From contig NC_084834.1 of the NCBI RefSeq assembly GCF_033115175.1, forward strand, positions 13,241,294-13,305,293: a stretch of 64,000 bases of DNA, given 5' to 3'. Under the pieces are notes generated by a model. It saw nothing but the letters and a program-made list of their open reading frames with translations. It did not search any database and was not told the origin of the DNA. Numbering within the stretch: the first letter of the stretch is position 1; the number at the start of each line of letters is the position of its first letter. The DNA is from Lepus europaeus. Its lineage: Eukaryota > Chordata > Mammalia > Lagomorpha > Leporidae. Position numbers and translations under genes: made by a program. Shown here one piece after another: positions 60,583 to 64,000 of the stretch.

Positions 60583-60990
60583 GCACAAGTAAACGAGGCA
60601 GCATGGTACATTTTAAGCTTTTATTTAGTGAGAAAGATGCATAGGAGAATGAGAGCTTTATTTAAGAGAGAGAGGTGAATAGGGGTTCATACCAAGCACC
60701 AGGAACCAGCCACTGGGAGGAGCATCTAGGTCAGGAAGCCTAGGGTGGGTGGCCGAAGGCCATGCGCTCTGGAGGCGCAGGGCTACAGCAAGCCCGCCTC
60801 CTGGCTAGAGGCCAGGGAAGAGAGAAGGGGCCAGACACACCATGTCCCAGGCTTTTAACCCACTTCCAAAGGGGAGTGGTTAATTAATCTGATAGGCTGG
60901 TGGGCACCCAGGTGTGGCCAGGTAGGGCCATGTGGTCACACAGGGGCATGGTGAAGGCGTGGTCTTCCAGCTCACAAACCTAATCAATTT
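60583..60990 (-). mobile_element. Solo-LTR-like element, minus, in TMEM144 intron 5
   Basis: On the minus strand the order is a GC-rich U3-like part, 'gggttaaaagcctgggacat' (TATA-like), 'cttaaataaagctctcattc' and 'cactaaataaaagctt' (poly-A signals), then a short end. This layout fits a retroviral LTR. No internal genes flank it, and edges and class are uncertain. Confidence 0.6.
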
Positions 60991-61535
60991 TAACCTGTAT
61001 GCCTGTCTACTAAAGGTTTTGTTACCTATACTATGTAGGAAACCATACCCCATAGTTCATAAATTAGAACCAGAGGGTGCATTTTTGACAACTAAAACGT
61101 GTTATACAAGTATTGTACTGGTTGCCTGATGGCCCTGCGTTAGTTATTGTTTATCTTTTCTGTTTGTTACAGTGCCCCGCCCCCTTATCCATGAGGAATG
61201 CCTTCCAAAACCCCAGGGGATCCCAGAATCTGCACAGTGCTATACCCTGTCACTTAATGCCATTTCCATCTTAGCTAAGCACTTGTCACACAATTCAGTT
61301 TTAGCTTTTACGGTGGGAGGAACAGCAACAAAACTGGTTTGTTTCTGTTTCCTTCTTCACAATTTCACGAATAAAAGAATTGCGGTGCAGATCGTAGTTA
61401 TCTCAGCCTGCAGTTATTCTCTTTAAGTCAAGAAGTTTTATGTTTCCAATTAAAAGAGATACTTTGCAGTTTCTCTTTGGCATGTCTGAACTGATAGCTT
61501 CACTACTCTTATGCTCTGTGACTTTAAAAAAAGAA
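60991..61535. other. TMEM144 intron 5, unassigned part
   Basis: No exon or repeat recognised. Confidence 0.4.
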
Positions 61536-61539
61536 AAAG

Positions 61540-61845
61540 GTTTACTTATTTAGCAGAGCTACAGAGAGAGTAGGAGAGAAAGAGAGAGAGAAAGAGAAAG
61601 GGAGAGAGAGATCTTCCTACTGCTGGTTCACTCCCCTACATGGCCACAGTGGCTGGGCCCAGGAGCCAGGAGCTTCTTATGGGTCTCCCACGTGGGTGCA
61701 GGGTCCCAAACACTTAGGCTATCTTCTACTGCTTTTCCCAGGCCATCAGCGGGAAGCTGGATCAGAAGTGGAGCAGTGGGAACTTGAACTGGTACCCCGC
61801 AGGTGGCAGCCTAACCCACTTCACCACAGCACCAGCCTTCTTTGT
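61540..61845 (-). mobile_element. CSINE, minus, in intron 5
   Basis: 'gtttacttatttagcagagc', a (GA)n block, 'tactgctggttcactcccct' and the head 'ttcaccacagcaccagcc'. Confidence 0.88.
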
Positions 61846-64000
61846 GACTGTTTTTAAGAAAAAATAAGACTCAAACACAAGCACTGTGATACTGCAGCAG
61901 CTGCTGGGTGCCTTTGGGTGTAAGGTGTATACATACATGTGCACACGTTATACAAATGGATGATTTGTGTCCAGGCAGCACAATAACATAGCATGGCATC
62001 ACATTTCATCATACTACTCGGAACATTGTGCAATTTAAAACTTAAAATTTGCTTATTTCTGGAATTTTCCATTTAATTTTTTCAGACCATGGTTAATCAT
62101 GGATAACAGTGGGGACACCAGTACTCACTCTGTTAACTGGTTTCCACTTTGTGTCTCCCCACTTGTTTTTGGCCCAACTAGATAAACAGTCTCTCCCCTG
62201 TGAAAACTCCTACTTTTCTGAGGTATCTGTTTTTTTGGATGTGTGTGTGTCTAGTTGCATGCACTCTATAAATGGGATGAAAATGACTGAATCTCTATGT
62301 GGCAATGTCGTCAATAAAACCTAAAGGGAATTAGGTCACCTTAAATTTAGTCCCTTTTTCTCTCTGAACTCCGTTTGTATTCCCTGTCAGTACCACACAT
62401 AATGAATGGCACTGCCTGCAAAGATTTTAGTACCTTTTATTCTTCAAAGAAAGAACAGTGTGTTTTCCTTCCTCCAGCAATGATAGCTTTTCCCTGGCCT
62501 CATTCTGGAGCAGGAGCAGTCTCTTGTCATTGAAATGTTGCCTTAGGGAGTGGTCCCAGGCCTATATAGCCTAAGAAACAGACTACGTAGATTATTCTGA
62601 AGTAGTAGATTCAGGACACTTTTGATTAGAGGCACTGTCATACAGGATTCTAGCTTTGATTAGCTTGCTCTCTGTGAAGCACTTTCTTTGTACCCAGAAG
62701 TTGAGATATGGTATGCCTTAATTTTGGCATATTATCTGGTAATTTGAGGCCTGTTTACCTAGTCGACTAGGCATTGTTTTTCATTTTCTAAAAGAAAGTG
62801 TACTCTTTACATTACAAATTCATCTTTTGTTTTCTACCTCTTCTGCCTATTTGACCTTGAGCAGATCCCTTCATTTCCTCAAGCCTTGGTTTCTTCTTCT
62901 CTAAAGAAAGGATAGCAACAAGTTTATCAGCTATTTTAAGGATTAAATTAAATAAAATATAAGTGCATAGAATAGTGCTAGGCATATCAGTAATGTTGTG
63001 AGTATAGTTTCCATTTATAATTATCTTCATGAGTAAGTGTTCATGTTCAATTAATATTTCCCCCTTGGGCATGCGCTCTCCAAATTTATGCTACACTGTT
63101 CAGTCTTCTTGAGGAATCTTGGAGTCCAGCTTGAAGCTTGGTATCATGGGAATATAATTCTCCCTTCCTGTCACATGCCCAGGCTCCCTTCCATGCCTCT
63201 CTTATGGGGAGAGACCTGCAATCTGTTAGTTCATGAGTTTAACTTAAATCAGTTTTTTTCTAAAAGATGTTCATTGAATAAACTTGGAGCTTCATGGTCA
63301 GCATAAAGAAACTTGGATTATGGTTGTCTTGGTTTAGAATGTTGATTTTATTTTTATAATTGAAATTGTTGCTTCCATCCTCTGTACACTTCATTAAAGA
63401 GTTGGTTAGATCGTATCTAGCCCTATATTTTCCCTGTTTGGCATATAAGACAAGTGCTAGTTGGTGTGTATAAGATAAACCATTCTAGGTATTTCACATA
63501 GGGGAAAATTGAACACAGGGAATTAGTTCCAAAAATGTTGTAAGACCTAGGGAAGCAAAAGAAGGCAGGCGGCATCACCCATTGTGCAAGCACCCACACC
63601 CTGGCTGCTGCGTCTGGAAGCAGGTTCCTCTGCCCTGAGCCACGGCAGCTTCTCCTGTCTTTTCCTTGGCTCCGAGCACTTCCCCCTGGCAGATCCCAGC
63701 TGCCAGTAGAGCAGTTTTTGTCCTCCAGGCTCTGGGTGGGAGTAGAGCTGATGCCAATATTCAGGACACTGTTTGAAACATTGCTTTAATGAAAATCAAA
63801 AGTCAGAATTCTCTTACAAGGCAGAATTTTTTTTTTGATTAAAAAATAGTAATGTGCTTCAGATTATTTTGAAAAATCTGTTTCCATTCTCTTCTCACTG
63901 AACTTGATATGCCTGGAGGGATATTTTTCTCCCACGCTTCAGCTCTTCTTTCATATTGTAAAGAAACCCGAATGTTTCCCTCCAGCACTAACCTGTTCTC
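61846..64000. other. TMEM144 intron 5, remainder
   Basis: Apart from a MIR at 62,860-63,010 I see no repeat. I find no exon matching the next TMEM144 segment up to the window edge. Confidence 0.5.
62860..63010 (-). mobile_element. MIR SINE, minus
   Basis: 'ttcctcaagccttggtttct', 'taaggattaaattaaataaa' and 'agaatagtgctaggcatatc' are reversed MIR. Confidence 0.75.

Overview
This is vertebrate nuclear DNA, and the repeats point to a lagomorph, almost certainly rabbit (Oryctolagus cuniculus). About 38 copies or fragments of the rabbit C-repeat SINE family (CSINE) are present. They have a tRNA-derived head, a 'gatggcccaagtgcttggg' core and a pyrimidine-rich tail ending in AAATAAA or poly-A. Several copies of the rabbit-type L1 3' end (tail ATTCATTAAATAAAAGTT + A) are also present. 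Most of the open reading frames in the window are frames read through these repeats and are not genes.

One protein-coding gene is recognised with confidence: the 5' part of TMEM144 on the + strand. Its CpG-island promoter and non-coding exon 1 lie at about 48.96-49.49 kb. Coding exons follow at 52,534-52,642, 55,943-56,065, 58,295-58,394 and 60,100-60,180. All junctions are GT-AG and the phases agree, so the exons give a continuous reading of 137 codons plus two bases. The remaining exons must lie beyond 64,000.

From left to right: 0-1.3 kb is the 5' end of a minus-strand L1 split by a SINE. 1.3-13 kb is intergenic DNA full of SINEs, with a GC-rich unassigned block at 4.5-5.65 kb. 13.96-15.38 kb is a decayed retroviral gag-pro remnant running into an L1 3' tail. 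20.9-25.8 kb holds three L1 pieces, two of them convergent and complementary in content. 26.7-27.4 kb is a processed pseudogene of BLOC1S6 (pallidin). 28.9-34.9 kb is a long decayed L1 whose 3' part is missing and which abuts an opposite-strand L1 3' end. 35-48 kb is SINE, MIR and MaLR rich, with one possible coding exon at 40.58 kb. 49-64 kb is TMEM144, with two solo-LTR-like elements in its introns.

No tRNA or rRNA gene, CRISPR array or prokaryote-type operon is seen. Repeat identities come from recognising family sequence by eye, so repeat edges are approximate except where target-site duplications (TSDs) fix them. The most useful leads are the gag-pro/L1-tail junction, the possible unrecognised terminal exon at 40,581-40,766, the complementary L1 pairs, and the BLOC1S6 pseudogene that lacks an internal block.
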